From positions 1,798,001-1,862,000 of the forward strand of contig OZ243038.1 of assembly GCA_965212005.1 (NCBI GenBank): a stretch of 64,000 bases of DNA, in the 5' to 3' direction. Numbering within the stretch: position 1 is the stretch's first letter; the number at the start of each line of letters is the position of its first letter. A model generated the notes under the pieces. The model did no database searches, had not been told where the DNA came from, and worked only from the letters and a program-made list of their open reading frames with translations. This DNA is from G965212005 sp965212005. GTDB taxonomy: Bacteria; Pseudomonadota; Gammaproteobacteria; Porifericomitales; Porifericomitaceae. Below, one piece after another: positions 46,297 to 55,822 of the stretch. A program made the translations under genes and the position numbers.

Positions 46297-47124
46297 CTAC
46301 TTCTCTAAGATGATGAACTCTACCCGGCGGTTTTTGCTTCGGCCTGCCGTGCTGGAATTGTCCGCAATGGGCTGCGATTCACCGAAAGAGCGCACTTGTA
46401 TACGGCTTGCCATGATGCCGGCGCTCATCAGGTACATTCGCACGGACTGGGCACGGGCCAGGCCCAGTCCCTGATTGTAGCTATCAGTGCCCACGTTGTC
46501 GGTGTGGCCTTCAATGCTGAGCCGTACGTTGCTTTGTTGATTCAGTGTCCGTACCACCTGGTCCAGGATGGGTTGCGCGCCTGGCATAAGCTGGGCCTTG
46601 TCGAAGGCAAAGTGGATGTTTTCCAGCACCGCCATTGCTTCGCCTACTTCCGGGCACCCATGGGAGTCAACTTTGCTTCCTATCGGTGTATCCGGGCACC
46701 GATCCCGGTCATCGTCCACCCCATCGCCATCCTGGTCGGTGATCTTGGGGCAACCCTGTGCATCCACCTCGAACTTCGGATCGGTATTCGGGCACAGGTC
46801 CGCAGAGTCTTTCACTCCATCGCCGTCACTGTCGCCGTCCGCCACCATCCGCTCAGGTTCACTGGACATGCTCGCTATGCGCCCATGCCAGGCGTCGCAC
46901 AGTACAGTGCCTGCGACACCGCCTCCCACCGCGCCGACCGCCAGGCCCACCTCTTCATTGCTATCGTCAACGGCAGTCCCAATCGCGGCACCGGCGGCTA
47001 CCCCTATTAGCAAACAGGCGGCTCTTTTGTTCCAATTCTGCTCTCCACTGGACGCACAAGCACTGAGTTGCGCAGCTAAAACGAGTATTGAGGTGAATTT
47101 GGCGTACTTTGTAAAATTCTGCAT
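46297..47124 (-). CDS. OmpA-family lipoprotein with TSP3 calcium-binding repeats
   Basis: A 275-residue outer-membrane lipoprotein that binds peptidoglycan. The signal peptide ends in a lipobox (LSAC, Cys near residue 22). A glycine-rich segment follows (AAGAAIGTAVDD, VGAVGGGVAGT), like the glycine zipper of outer-membrane lipoproteins. Two thrombospondin type 3-like calcium loops come next (DSDGDGVKDSADLCPNTDP, DQDGDGVDDDRDRCPDTP). The C-terminal OmpA domain (about 155-275) has IEGHTDNVGTDSYNQGLGLARAQSV. I start at ATG 47124, where the signal peptide begins, not at an earlier GTG/ATG. Confidence 0.92.
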   Translation of the reverse strand: MQNFTKYAKFTSILVLAAQLSACASSGEQNWNKRAACLLIGVAAGAAIGTAVDDSNEEVGLAVGAVGGGVAGTVLCDAWHGRIASMSSEPERMVADGDSDGDGVKDSADLCPNTDPKFEVDAQGCPKITDQDGDGVDDDRDRCPDTPIGSKVDSHGCPEVGEAMAVLENIHFAFDKAQLMPGAQPILDQVVRTLNQQSNVRLSIEGHTDNVGTDSYNQGLGLARAQSVRMYLMSAGIMASRIQVRSFGESQPIADNSSTAGRSKNRRVEFIILEK

Positions 47125-47339
47125 ATCCCGCTGATTCCTCCGCGAAGACAAATTAAAACCTTAACCGAACAAGATGTTTATGTTGCTGATTGTACTCAGT
47201 ACAGGCACCTGATGCAAGTTAAATGTCGCCGGGCCCTCCTGTTCCGGCTCCCTGTATTGCCGTAAGTATATGTCGGCCCTTGTTGGCGGGGCAGACCCGG
47301 CGCACTGGGATCCTGGCGCACAGCGCCGCAGTCTCGTAA

Positions 47340-48572
47340 TTACAGCAGGGATTTCAGTTTCAGTTGCTCATCGGCGGCCTGGGACGGGCTAACCGCGGCC
47401 CTGGCCGCCAGCAGTTTTCGGGCGGCGGCATGGTCCGCAGGGCGGTTGACGGAATCCGCGCCGATCAACTTCCCGCGCTGGAAGTAAAACACCGAATAGC
47501 CCGCGGCGCTGACGCTGCCGCGCAAGATCTGTTCATCATGCCCCGCGGACAGGCCGGCCATCTGCAATTTCAGATCATACTGATCAGACCAGAACCAGGG
47601 TACTTTATGGTAAGGGCGGGAGAGATCGTCTAACAGGGCGGCTGCCGCGGCGCGCGCCTGGTCGTTCGCATTTTGTATCGACTCCAGCCGGAGGCTGCCG
47701 GTGCCGTCGGCCTTCCAGGGGTTCGGATGGAGCGCGCAATCCCCGGCTGCGACGATGTCTGTGTCTGAAGTGCGGGTGAATTCGTCCACCACGATGCCAT
47801 TGCCGGTTTTTAATTTGCAGGCCTTAGCCAGTTCCACGTTTGGTTCTACGCCGATGCTGACGATGACCAACTCTGCCGGGTACGTGCAGCCGTCGGTGCA
47901 GTGCACTTCGCTGATCTTCCCGTCCCGTCCGGAAAATTCACTGATCATTTTGCCGGTGTGTATGGTGACCCCGTGCTGCCGGTGCTGGTCCAGGTAGAGC
48001 TGTGCGATGCACCCTGCACCGACGCGCGGCATAAGCCGTCCGGCGGCCTCGATCACCGTGATTTGCCTGCCCGGTTCGGCAATGGAGGCGGCAACTTCCA
48101 AGCCGAGAAAACTGCCACCGATCACCGCCACCTTTTTTGCCTCCGTCAATCCCTGGAGAATGACGTCCACGTCCTCCGGCGTACGCAAGTAGTGTATGCC
48201 CGCCAGTTCGCTGCCCGGCACTGACAATTTTCGTACCCGCGCGCCAACCGCCAGTGCGAGCTTCTGGTAGGGCAGCGCCTCGCCGTCACGGGTCTGAACG
48301 CACCGATCCTGGCGGTTGATGCTGACAACGCGCTCGCCCAGGCGCAGTTCGATGTTTTTGCCGAGGTAGAAATCCTCCTTGTACAGCAACAGCGCATCTT
48401 GCCCGATTTTACCCTGCAGGTATCCCTTGGACAGCGGAGGGCGCCGATAGGGTGGCTGCCGTTCTTCCCCCAGTAGCCGCAGCCTGCCCTGGTAGCCGGA
48501 TTGGCGTAATGAAGCGGCGATCTGCGTCCCTGCCTGGCTGGCTCCGACAATTACAATGTCATCAAGCGGCAT
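47340..48572 (-). CDS. NAD(P)H-dependent ferredoxin/rubredoxin reductase-like flavoprotein
   Basis: A 410-residue FAD/NAD-binding oxidoreductase of the putidaredoxin-reductase/ThcD type. FAD-binding VIVGASQAGTQIAASLR is at the N-terminus, PPYRRPPLSKGYL follows, the NAD-binding VAVIGGSFLGLEVAASIA is central, and the second FAD contact is VAAGDCALHPN. The C-terminal dimer/cap domain follows (WFWSDQYDLKLQMAG). Such enzymes feed electrons to a ferredoxin for P450 or Rieske oxygenases, neither of which is in this window. Confidence 0.9.
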   Translation of the reverse strand: MPLDDIVIVGASQAGTQIAASLRQSGYQGRLRLLGEERQPPYRRPPLSKGYLQGKIGQDALLLYKEDFYLGKNIELRLGERVVSINRQDRCVQTRDGEALPYQKLALAVGARVRKLSVPGSELAGIHYLRTPEDVDVILQGLTEAKKVAVIGGSFLGLEVAASIAEPGRQITVIEAAGRLMPRVGAGCIAQLYLDQHRQHGVTIHTGKMISEFSGRDGKISEVHCTDGCTYPAELVIVSIGVEPNVELAKACKLKTGNGIVVDEFTRTSDTDIVAAGDCALHPNPWKADGTGSLRLESIQNANDQARAAAAALLDDLSRPYHKVPWFWSDQYDLKLQMAGLSAGHDEQILRGSVSAAGYSVFYFQRGKLIGADSVNRPADHAAARKLLAARAAVSPSQAADEQLKLKSLL

Positions 48573-49030
48573 CCCGGTTGTCCCTTCCTGTTTTATATAA
48601 CCTGATCATTACCTTTTTGCATGATATACGATATTCGCGCTGGACCTGGTGTTTTTATATGTTGATAAAAGAATATGACAACAAGCATTCTCCGGCCTGG
48701 CGGGACGGCGCGACGAGCCATCCCGCAGTTGAGAAAATTCAGGTGGCCCGTGGGTTTTGAGAAAAACAGCGTTCACGTTGAAGCGCTCGAAAACCGTCAC
48801 GGCAGCGCGCCGCCTTCCCTCGGTTGCAAAATGACTACTCGTTCCATCCGGGAGATTTGTGATCGTGCATATCTTGACGCCTTGCCCGACCGAGTCTTCA
48901 GCCGGTCGCCGCTGAGTCAGCGGGCGGCCGAGTCGGTCGGTACAGACTGAGAGCTGTGCGCCATGAGCGGAAATCGCTTATATTACGGTATGCTTCTGCA
49001 AGGTTGATCAGCACGGGAGGGAAAGGAGAA
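48573..49030. other. divergent intergenic region
   Basis: About 460 bp between the flavoprotein and the AhpD-like gene. No gene recognised; the immediate upstream AAAGGAGAA is the ribosome site of the next gene. TATATT near 48978 may be a -10 but no matching -35 was found. Confidence 0.4.
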
Positions 49031-49627
49031 ATGGCACATATAAAGCCGCTGTCTCAGGATGCGGTGACCGAGTTCCAGCCGCTGTATGAGCACTATGCCC
49101 GCACCCGGGGGTTTGTACCTAACAGCCTCCTCACGATGTCCCGGCGGCCTGCCATCGTGCGGGCCTTCATGGCGTTGAATCAGGCGGTCATGTACGAAGG
49201 CACGGTACCGGAACAGTTGAAAATGCTCATCAGCTTAATCGCCAGCCAGGCTGCCGGTTGCCGCTACTGCCAGGCCCACATGGCCAATCTCTCCGATATT
49301 TTCCAGGCGTCGGAGGAAAAAATCGCCGCCGTGTGGGAATTTGAAACCAGCTCCGTTTTTACAGACGCTGAACGGGCCGCCTTGCGGCTTGCCTTCAAGG
49401 CGTCTCGGTTGCCCAATGAAGCTGACGCCGAGGATTTCGCGGAACTGGGCCAGTATTTCGATGAGGGGCAGGTAGTGGAGATCGTCGCCACGGTTGCCCT
49501 GTTTGGTTACCTGAATCGCTGGAACGACACGATGGCGACCGAGCTGGAAGAGCGCCCGGCAAAGGTGGCCGACCGGACACTGGCGGCTCAAGGCTGGGCG
49601 ATCGGAAAACACGGCGGAAGCGGATAG
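49031..49627 (+). CDS. carboxymuconolactone decarboxylase / AhpD-like protein
   Basis: A 198-residue all-helical AhpD-fold protein. The redox motif CRYCQAH (CxxC followed by His) lies in AAGCRYCQAHMANLSD at about residues 75-90, and the second half has EIVATVALFGYLNRWNDTMA, typical of the family. Likely a thiol-dependent peroxidase-like or disulfide oxidoreductase rather than a true decarboxylase. ATG 49031 has a perfect AAAGGAG site; an upstream in-frame ATG at 48956 lacks one. Its product is convergent with the hydrolase at 49644. Confidence 0.88.
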   Translation: MAHIKPLSQDAVTEFQPLYEHYARTRGFVPNSLLTMSRRPAIVRAFMALNQAVMYEGTVPEQLKMLISLIASQAAGCRYCQAHMANLSDIFQASEEKIAAVWEFETSSVFTDAERAALRLAFKASRLPNEADAEDFAELGQYFDEGQVVEIVATVALFGYLNRWNDTMATELEERPAKVADRTLAAQGWAIGKHGGSG

Positions 49628-49643
49628 CCACCGCGCCAGAGTC

Positions 49644-50462
49644 TCAGGGCGCGTGAGCGCCGGCTCCGTTGGACTGTAAAAAATCCAGCAACAACGAATT
49701 AAACTGCCCGGCGTACTCGTGCACCATCAGGTGTCCGCCTAAAATTTCCAGGCGCGCCCCGGGCAGGTTCTGTTCGATCCAGCGGGAAGCCTGGGGCGCC
49801 CAATCTTTCCTGATAATCTGCATCATGGGGATGTTGGAGGCGACCTGTCTTGCCGTCTCCGAGTAGTCACGCAGCGCGGCGTCGGCCAGTAGCAGTGCGG
49901 CAACCGATGCCGGTGTCCGCGCCGCCGCCGTGCTCATCCGCTTGCTCCATTCCGGGTCCGGCTCGCCTTCGTAACACTGGCGCAGGTAATCCGTAAAGAA
50001 CTGCTGGTGCCCCTCGGTGGTCAGCATTTCGATCAGGCTGCAAATTTCCGCCTGCGGTCCTTCGCCCCAGTCGCCCTCTGCGGAGCTGATGATTTTCGGC
50101 GCTTCATCAACACCGACAAAGGCTGCTATGTTGTCGGTCCCGAATTGATCGAAATAGGAATAGGCGGTCGTGACCCCCAGTGACCAGCCAATCAGCGTGA
50201 CGTTATGCAACTGCAATTCCTGTATCAAGGTGTGCAGGTCCCGGCCAAACTGCCCGTAACCGTTCCCCCGTTTGGTGATTTCGGAGCGGCCATGGCTGCG
50301 CGGATCGTAGGCAATTGCCCGGTAATGCCGGCCAATAACCGGCAGGTTGCGTTCGAAGATGCCGGCCCCGTAGCACCAGCCGGGGATGAACAGCACTGGC
50401 TGTCCGGCTCCTACCTCCAGGTAATAGAGGCGCACGCCCTCCAGTTGGGCGAAACTTTCCAC
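49644..50462 (-). CDS. alpha/beta hydrolase
   Basis: A 272-residue alpha/beta-hydrolase. The oxyanion segment is VLFIPGWCYG, RSHGRS follows strand 4, the nucleophile elbow is GWSLG (Ser near 95), and the terminal His is in GGHLMVHEYAGQF. It resembles epoxide hydrolase/haloperoxidase-like and aromatic ring-cleavage hydrolases; the exact substrate is unknown. It is 16 bp downstream of the TonB receptor gene and is probably its operon partner. Confidence 0.88.
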   Translation of the reverse strand: MESFAQLEGVRLYYLEVGAGQPVLFIPGWCYGAGIFERNLPVIGRHYRAIAYDPRSHGRSEITKRGNGYGQFGRDLHTLIQELQLHNVTLIGWSLGVTTAYSYFDQFGTDNIAAFVGVDEAPKIISSAEGDWGEGPQAEICSLIEMLTTEGHQQFFTDYLRQCYEGEPDPEWSKRMSTAAARTPASVAALLLADAALRDYSETARQVASNIPMMQIIRKDWAPQASRWIEQNLPGARLEILGGHLMVHEYAGQFNSLLLDFLQSNGAGAHAP

Positions 50463-50478
50463 GTGCGCACGAAGTCAG

Positions 50479-52812
50479 TCAGAAATTGAAGCTGATGTTT
50501 AGCCCGATGGAGCGCGGGCGTGTTACCGAGTCCCGGTTGTGACGCAGTAAAATGGTGTCCTTGAAGATCACTGCGCGTTTGTCCGCCAGGTTATTGACAA
50601 ACAGGGCCGCCCGCCAGCGTTCGCTTTCAACGCCGAGCCGGAAGTTGACCAGGCTGTAGCTGTCCATTTTTTCACGGGTGTTCACGTCTGCACTGTTGTA
50701 GCGGTCGTCCTGGTAGGAGTAAGTTCCGTTCACGTAGCCGTTCACTCCCCCAAACAGGTTGCCCAGCGGGAAAGACCAGGTGGCGGAAGCATTAAAAGTA
50801 AAATCGGGCACCAGGGGCATTTCGGTGCCGTCTTCAATAACGAATGTGCCGTCCGGCGGCCTGACGAACCGGTCGCTGAATTCGGCGTCGTTATAGCTGG
50901 CGTTGGCGGCCACCTCGAAGCTCTCCGTGAGGGCGAGCTTGAGATCCGCTTCTACTCCGATGACCCTGGCTTCTCCCGCGTTGAAGGTAGTGGCAAAGCC
51001 GCAGGTCAGCGGACCGCCAACGGGCACGTCGTTCCAGTCTATATAGTAAACGGCACTGTTGAATTGAAAACGATCGGTTCCGGTCTTGTAGCCCAGCTCG
51101 TAGTTCAACAGGGAGTCCGATTCAAAACCGGGTTCCGCGGTAATCCCGCATACCGGTGGCAGGGGATCATTGGTACCGCCCAGGCGGAAGCCCCTGGCGA
51201 TGGTAGCGTACCAGAGTTCGTTCCTTTCAGCCGGACGAAATTCCAGCGATATTTTCGGGTTGCTTCCGGTTTCATTCAGTTCCCGGTTGACGTCGATACC
51301 GGCTGAGAAGAGCCCACCTATGGAGTCGAAAAACATGTCCTGTTCAAACTTGTAAAAACGAACACCGGTAATCAGGCGCCACTCCTCGTTAAGATCGAGG
51401 GCAATTTCGCCGAATAGGGCAATTTGGCGATCCTTGAAGGTTTGCTCGCTGATAAAAACGTTGTCTCCAAACATCATGGTTCCGATGGCGGCATCCAATC
51501 CCGGGTTGGGAGCAGTCTGCGCAAATCGTTTATCCTGCTCATTGAAAAAGACGCCTGCCAGCCAATCGACGGCGCCTCCGTCCGTCGACACCAGGCGAAA
51601 TTCCTGGATAAAGTCCTCGGTTTCAGTGATGTTGCTCAGAAGCTCCCTGGAATCGGTCTCGTAAGTAAATATTGGTGAGCCATCATCAGGATCGACAAAC
51701 CCCGGTGCTCCCACGGAGCTCAGCCAGGGCAGGAAATCGGTAGTTTCATAATTGCTGTCCAAGTCCCGCTCCAGGTACGAGGTCACCGAGACAAGCTCGG
51801 CAAATCCCAGGTCAAAGCGCAGGTCCAGGTTGTAGAGCATGAACTCATCCTCGTTTTCCTCGTCGAACAGCCTGCTTTGCTGGTAATCGCCGAGAGCAGC
51901 ATCGGCCGGGTTGTTTCCGGCAAGCGGCACAGCAGCGTTGTAAGTGTCCTCGGTGGGATAGCCGCCGGTTTCAGTCTGCTGGTAATACAGCCGTACCGTA
52001 GTCTGAATACGTTCATGAGGCTGGAACAGCAGTTGCAAACGGCCTCCGTAGGTATCGTCGGTATTGACGTCTTCCTTAACGCCGCCGGGGTGGCCGGGAT
52101 CGCGCGTGTCGGTGGCCGGCGCGACGTTGTCAACGAAGCCACCCAGGTCGCGAACAAAGCCGGTAAAGCGGAGTGCTGTCGAGCTTCCCAGGGGGACGTT
52201 CAGCATTCCATTGTATTCCTGGCTGTCGTCGCCTTTGCTGACGTCGAAGTAGCTCACGCTCACCTTGGTAGCGAATGCATCGGGATTCGGCGGGTTGGAG
52301 ATGTAGCGTATGGTGCCGGACATGGAACCGGAGCCGAACAGCGTCCCTTGAGGTCCACGCAGCACTTCAATGCGGTTCAAGTCGAAAGTACGCAAGTCTG
52401 GGTTGAAGCCGTTCAGCGATACCGGAGTCTCATCCAGGTAGATGCCCACGGCCTCCTTGCTTTCCGGTTCATCGGTGTTGAACTGGGTGATGCTGGAGTT
52501 GATGCCGCGCAGCGCCACTACAGATTGTCCGGGGCCACGCTCGCCGAACGACAGCCCGGCAACCGAGGTGGCAAACTGGGCAAAGCTGTCCAGACCTTCG
52601 CGCTCAAGCCGCTTCTCGCCGAGGGCCGATAAACTGATGCCGGTGTCCTGCGCGGCGGTTTCGCGCTTGGTCGCCGTGATAATGACTTCTTCGAGCACGC
52701 CCTGGGCGCGCACCGGTAACGTGACCATGCCCGTGATGCATCCTGCGCAGGCCACGATCAACAGATGTTCCTTCCATGGAAGATCCAAGTCCAATAAGTT
52801 GTAACCATTCAT
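50479..52812 (-). CDS. TonB-dependent receptor
   Basis: A 777-residue outer-membrane receptor. The plug starts at LEEVIITATKRETAAQDTGIS and includes VALRGINSSITQ, VGIYLDETPV and IEVLRGPQGTLFGSGSMSGTIRYIS. The barrel ends in GLNISFNF. The layout resembles uncharacterised IroN/FyuA-like receptors expanded in marine and sphingomonad-type genomes. I place the start at ATG 52812, preceded by GGGAGG; this gives a signal sequence (HLLIVACAGCITGMVTLPVRAQ). Upstream lie a palindrome and a LuxR-type gene. Paralogous in type, not closely similar, to the receptor at 28235. Confidence 0.92.
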   Translation of the reverse strand: MNGYNLLDLDLPWKEHLLIVACAGCITGMVTLPVRAQGVLEEVIITATKRETAAQDTGISLSALGEKRLEREGLDSFAQFATSVAGLSFGERGPGQSVVALRGINSSITQFNTDEPESKEAVGIYLDETPVSLNGFNPDLRTFDLNRIEVLRGPQGTLFGSGSMSGTIRYISNPPNPDAFATKVSVSYFDVSKGDDSQEYNGMLNVPLGSSTALRFTGFVRDLGGFVDNVAPATDTRDPGHPGGVKEDVNTDDTYGGRLQLLFQPHERIQTTVRLYYQQTETGGYPTEDTYNAAVPLAGNNPADAALGDYQQSRLFDEENEDEFMLYNLDLRFDLGFAELVSVTSYLERDLDSNYETTDFLPWLSSVGAPGFVDPDDGSPIFTYETDSRELLSNITETEDFIQEFRLVSTDGGAVDWLAGVFFNEQDKRFAQTAPNPGLDAAIGTMMFGDNVFISEQTFKDRQIALFGEIALDLNEEWRLITGVRFYKFEQDMFFDSIGGLFSAGIDVNRELNETGSNPKISLEFRPAERNELWYATIARGFRLGGTNDPLPPVCGITAEPGFESDSLLNYELGYKTGTDRFQFNSAVYYIDWNDVPVGGPLTCGFATTFNAGEARVIGVEADLKLALTESFEVAANASYNDAEFSDRFVRPPDGTFVIEDGTEMPLVPDFTFNASATWSFPLGNLFGGVNGYVNGTYSYQDDRYNSADVNTREKMDSYSLVNFRLGVESERWRAALFVNNLADKRAVIFKDTILLRHNRDSVTRPRSIGLNISFNF

Positions 52813-52927
52813 GAATATAGTTTGCCTCCCGGCTTCTGTGGCGTCCTTTGTGCGCACTGAATCCCTTACATGCATCAAGTATTGCATTACATGATGGGTA
52901 TCTGATACTTGTCGAGCCTGTATGTAA

Positions 52928-52945
52928 ATAGGGGATATCCCCTAT
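52928..52945. promoter_or_regulatory. 18-bp perfect palindrome, candidate operator
   Basis: ATAGGGGATATCCCCTAT is a perfect palindrome about 115 bp upstream of the receptor ATG. A 7-bp inverted repeat, CAAGTAT and ATACTTG (ends 52876-52912), lies between it and the gene. It is the only exact palindrome of this length noted in the intergenic space. The LuxR-type regulator encoded on the other side is the obvious candidate to bind it. Confidence 0.5.
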
Positions 52946-52968
52946 ATATAGCTATTTTGTGGAATGTC

Positions 52969-53000
52969 CGGCAGGGCGGCAGGGCGGCAGGGCGGCAGGG
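52969..53000 (+). repeat. four tandem copies of an 8-bp unit
   Basis: CGGCAGGG repeats four times without change between the receptor promoter region and the 3' end of the LuxR-type gene. Copy number at such sites often varies by slippage. Confidence 0.85.
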
Positions 53001-53105
53001 CAGACAGGGTTCTTCCGCGCCGGGCTTGCGCAATCCCCGGCTGGTTTTGCCCAGCTCCGGCGCGCAGACGTGCGGTGTACGCCGGGAAATCACGTTTCCC
53101 CGTGC

Positions 53106-54188
53106 TCAGGCGGAAAGCTGCCGAATCAACTGGACCTTATTGCCGCTCTGAGTCTTGTGGTAGATGTGCGAGAGGTGGTGCTCTACCGTTTTGACGCTGA
53201 TGCTTAGCTGCTCGGCAATCCGGGCGTTGGAAAATCCCCTGCAAACCTGGTGCACGATGTCCCGTTCCCTTTTCGTCAGCGCGAACGCGCGCATCCGGGC
53301 ATCAGACACCATGGCGGCATCCTTCTGCAGAAACAGCAGAAGCCACAGCGGAACCTGGGAGGAGTCGTCCAGCAGGCTCACCCGTATGCGTCCGGCGTCC
53401 TGAACGTTGTCAAACAGGCGGACCCAGTCCTCTCGCGCGCCCGCCGGCCTGCTGCCTGCCCCGGGACGGCGGATGTAATCCTGCAGATCGGCGGGCAGGC
53501 GATCCGGCAGAGACTCAGCGTATTCCTCCATGATTTCCCTGGAGCCATCCACCACGCGCAAGTGCCGGTCCAGCACCAGGTAACCCTTGATGGAGGCTTG
53601 TTGCATCAGTTGTTGTGCGACGGAGCAGCCGCACCGCCAGGTTCGATTGAGCTCGCGCAGACGCAAACTGGTGGCGAGCTGCGAGGCAAACAGGCGCGCC
53701 CTCAGGTGATCGTCGCCGCTGTAACGCGGCATTTTTGTGTCGCGGTGAAATCCGAACAAGCCGATCATGCCAAGCTGATCTCCAACGGCAAAAATGATGC
53801 TGTTGTGGATCTTTTGTGGCTTCAGAAAATCCTGGTAGTACTCGGAGTTCACATAGCGGCATTCGGTTGCGATTACCTGGTCAGTGGAGATAATCAGCGG
53901 CTGTTTTGCAGCGGTCCTCTTTTTCAGTCCGCTGAAACAGGGGTCCATGGCCCGATAGTATTCCCGGTACTGATGTACGTAGCGCATATCCAATTGGAAG
54001 CCGATACCGTCCCCCAGCGGTTGCTGCTGCCGAAGCTCGCCCATCGGGTAATACACGGCGCTCCGGGAAGTGAACAGGTCAGTGATCCGTTGAAATAATT
54101 CCTCGGGGAAATCGGTGTACGCGGCACACTCCCGCACTAAGCCGGAGATCGTTACTACTGAATTAATGAACTGGCTGTCTGTATGCAT
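53106..54188 (-). CDS. LuxR-family transcriptional regulator
   Basis: A 360-residue regulator. The C-terminal GerE/LuxR helix-turn-helix is clear (FALTKRERDIVHQVCRGFSNARIAEQLSISVKTVEHHLSHIYHKT, about 305-348). The N-terminal 250 residues have no recognised receiver or autoinducer domain. They may form GAF/PAS-like sensor folds (LGMIGLFGFHRDTKMPRY; GYLVLDRHLRVVDGSREIMEEY resembles a PAS start). It therefore probably senses a small molecule, not a phosphoryl signal. It lies upstream of, and on the same strand as, the TonB receptor, suggesting local control. Confidence 0.85.
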   Translation of the reverse strand: MHTDSQFINSVVTISGLVRECAAYTDFPEELFQRITDLFTSRSAVYYPMGELRQQQPLGDGIGFQLDMRYVHQYREYYRAMDPCFSGLKKRTAAKQPLIISTDQVIATECRYVNSEYYQDFLKPQKIHNSIIFAVGDQLGMIGLFGFHRDTKMPRYSGDDHLRARLFASQLATSLRLRELNRTWRCGCSVAQQLMQQASIKGYLVLDRHLRVVDGSREIMEEYAESLPDRLPADLQDYIRRPGAGSRPAGAREDWVRLFDNVQDAGRIRVSLLDDSSQVPLWLLLFLQKDAAMVSDARMRAFALTKRERDIVHQVCRGFSNARIAEQLSISVKTVEHHLSHIYHKTQSGNKVQLIRQLSA

Positions 54189-54649
54189 GGGTCATCCAAT
54201 GGTTCCCGGTAAAGGGAATCAAGGCGCGGGGCAGTACCAGTGGTTGTCCGGCTGTTTGGGGGCGCGTTACTAACGTTTTACAGAACGGGTGTGCGCTTTG
54301 ACGAGCCGGTCCCATTTCCGCAGGTTGCGCTTTTCAGCGGCGGATCCGCTTGACGCGGCAAAGACGGCTCTGCCGGCGCAGTTCTTCCGTTAAAATAATA
54401 ATGATTGACATTATGCTGAATTTCTTGCCTGACGTACAGACGGCCCGATCCTTCGTTCCCTGGTCTCGGCAGGTTATTCTTACGCCGTATGCGCCGCAGG
54501 CCCGCCTTAAACGGCTGCGATTCTAACAAATGCCCGCAACGCCAGGCAAGAACGTCAGGCCGCCCCAGGCCGAGGCTGCCAGGGGATTCTTGGATGCTTT
54601 TCCGGCATACTGCCTGCTGCTGGTCTGTTTTTGAGAATACCCGCTGAAG
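54189..54649. other. divergent intergenic region LuxR-type gene / dapE
   Basis: About 460 bp. No gene recognised. It contains an AT-rich Fur-box-like palindrome at 54398-54414. Otherwise no clear promoter or terminator was seen. Confidence 0.4.
54398..54414. promoter_or_regulatory. Fur-box-like palindrome
   Basis: ATAATGATTGACATTAT matches 14 of 17 positions of the core Fur consensus ATAATGATAATCATTAT, with mismatches only in the centre. It is in an otherwise GC-rich intergenic region. No iron gene starts immediately next to it: dapE begins 236 bp to the right and the LuxR-type gene 210 bp to the left. Confidence 0.35.
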
Positions 54650-55786
54650 ATGCCCGTGGAGCCCACTCTGCAACTTGCCATGGACCTGATTGGCCGCCCC
54701 TCCGTGACGCCCGATGACGCGGGCTGTCAGCCGCTGGTGGCGGATCGCCTTGCCGCGCGGCATTGCACGGTGCGCCACCTGCGCTTTGAAGAAGTTTCCA
54801 ATCTCTGGGTGACGCACGGCCAGGGTGCTCCGCTACTGGTCCTGCTCGGTCATACCGACGTGGTGCCGCCGGGGCCGTCGGCCGCCTGGGAGAGTGATCC
54901 GTTTCAGCCCAGCTTGCGTGGAGAGCTGCTGTATGGCCGCGGCGCGGCGGACATGAAGGGAAGCGTGGCCGCCATGGTGATTGCCTTGGAGCGCTTTGTG
55001 CAGGAATTCCCACAACATGGGGGCACGGCAGCCTTATTGCTTACCAGTGACGAGGAAGGCCGGGCCCTGCATGGCACCCGCCGCGTGGCGCAGTGGTTAA
55101 GGCAGCAGGGGATTGGTCCCGATTACTGCCTGGTCGGCGAGCCGTCGAGCCGCGAGCGCCTCGGGGACGTGATCAAAAACGGGCGCCGCGGCTCCCTGGG
55201 AGGCCGTCTGCTGATCCGGGGCAAGCAGGGACACGTGGCCTACCCGGAACGAGCCTGCAATCCGATCCATTCCGCGTTGCCGGCGCTGAGCGAACTGTGC
55301 GGCGTCACCTGGGACGCGGGTGACGAACATTTTCCGCCCACCGGTTTCCAGTTCTCGAACGTACAAGCCGGCGTGGGCGCAGATAACGTAATCCCGGATG
55401 AACTGACGGTTCAATTTAATTTTCGTTATTCGCCCGCGATCGATCGCGAGGAATTGCAGCGGCGTTTTGGCGCGCTGCTAAAGGCCCATGCGTTGCGCTT
55501 TGAACTGGAGTGGTTTCATTCTGCAGAGCCCTTTTTGACCCGCTCCGGGCGTTTGTTGGAGACGACCCAATCCGCGGTGCGTGAGACGGTAGGGGTGGAA
55601 GCTGAACTGTCCACCGAGGGAGGCACCTCGGATGGCCGTTTTTTTGCCGCCCACGGGACGGAAGTACTGGAATTGGGGCCGCTCAACGGCAGTATTCACC
55701 AAGTGAACGAGCATGTGCGGGCCGCCGATCTGGCCGTGCTCGCTGAAATCTACCAGCGCATTCTGCGGGGGTTGCTGGGTGCCTGA
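54650..55786 (+). CDS. dapE: succinyl-diaminopimelate desuccinylase
   Basis: Di-zinc M20-family enzyme of the lysine/meso-diaminopimelate pathway. Metal and catalytic residues are visible: GHTDVVPPG, GRGAADMKGS, the general base in TSDEEG, GEPSS, and the distal His in GPLNGSIHQVNEHV. The dimerisation insert starts KNGRRGSLGGRLLIRGKQGHVAYP. At 378 residues it is the normal length. It is convergent with pyk, 36 bp away. Confidence 0.95.
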   Translation: MPVEPTLQLAMDLIGRPSVTPDDAGCQPLVADRLAARHCTVRHLRFEEVSNLWVTHGQGAPLLVLLGHTDVVPPGPSAAWESDPFQPSLRGELLYGRGAADMKGSVAAMVIALERFVQEFPQHGGTAALLLTSDEEGRALHGTRRVAQWLRQQGIGPDYCLVGEPSSRERLGDVIKNGRRGSLGGRLLIRGKQGHVAYPERACNPIHSALPALSELCGVTWDAGDEHFPPTGFQFSNVQAGVGADNVIPDELTVQFNFRYSPAIDREELQRRFGALLKAHALRFELEWFHSAEPFLTRSGRLLETTQSAVRETVGVEAELSTEGGTSDGRFFAAHGTEVLELGPLNGSIHQVNEHVRAADLAVLAEIYQRILRGLLGA

Positions 55787-55822
55787 CGGGAACGAGACTG
55801 CATTTCAGCGTGCAGAGTGCGC

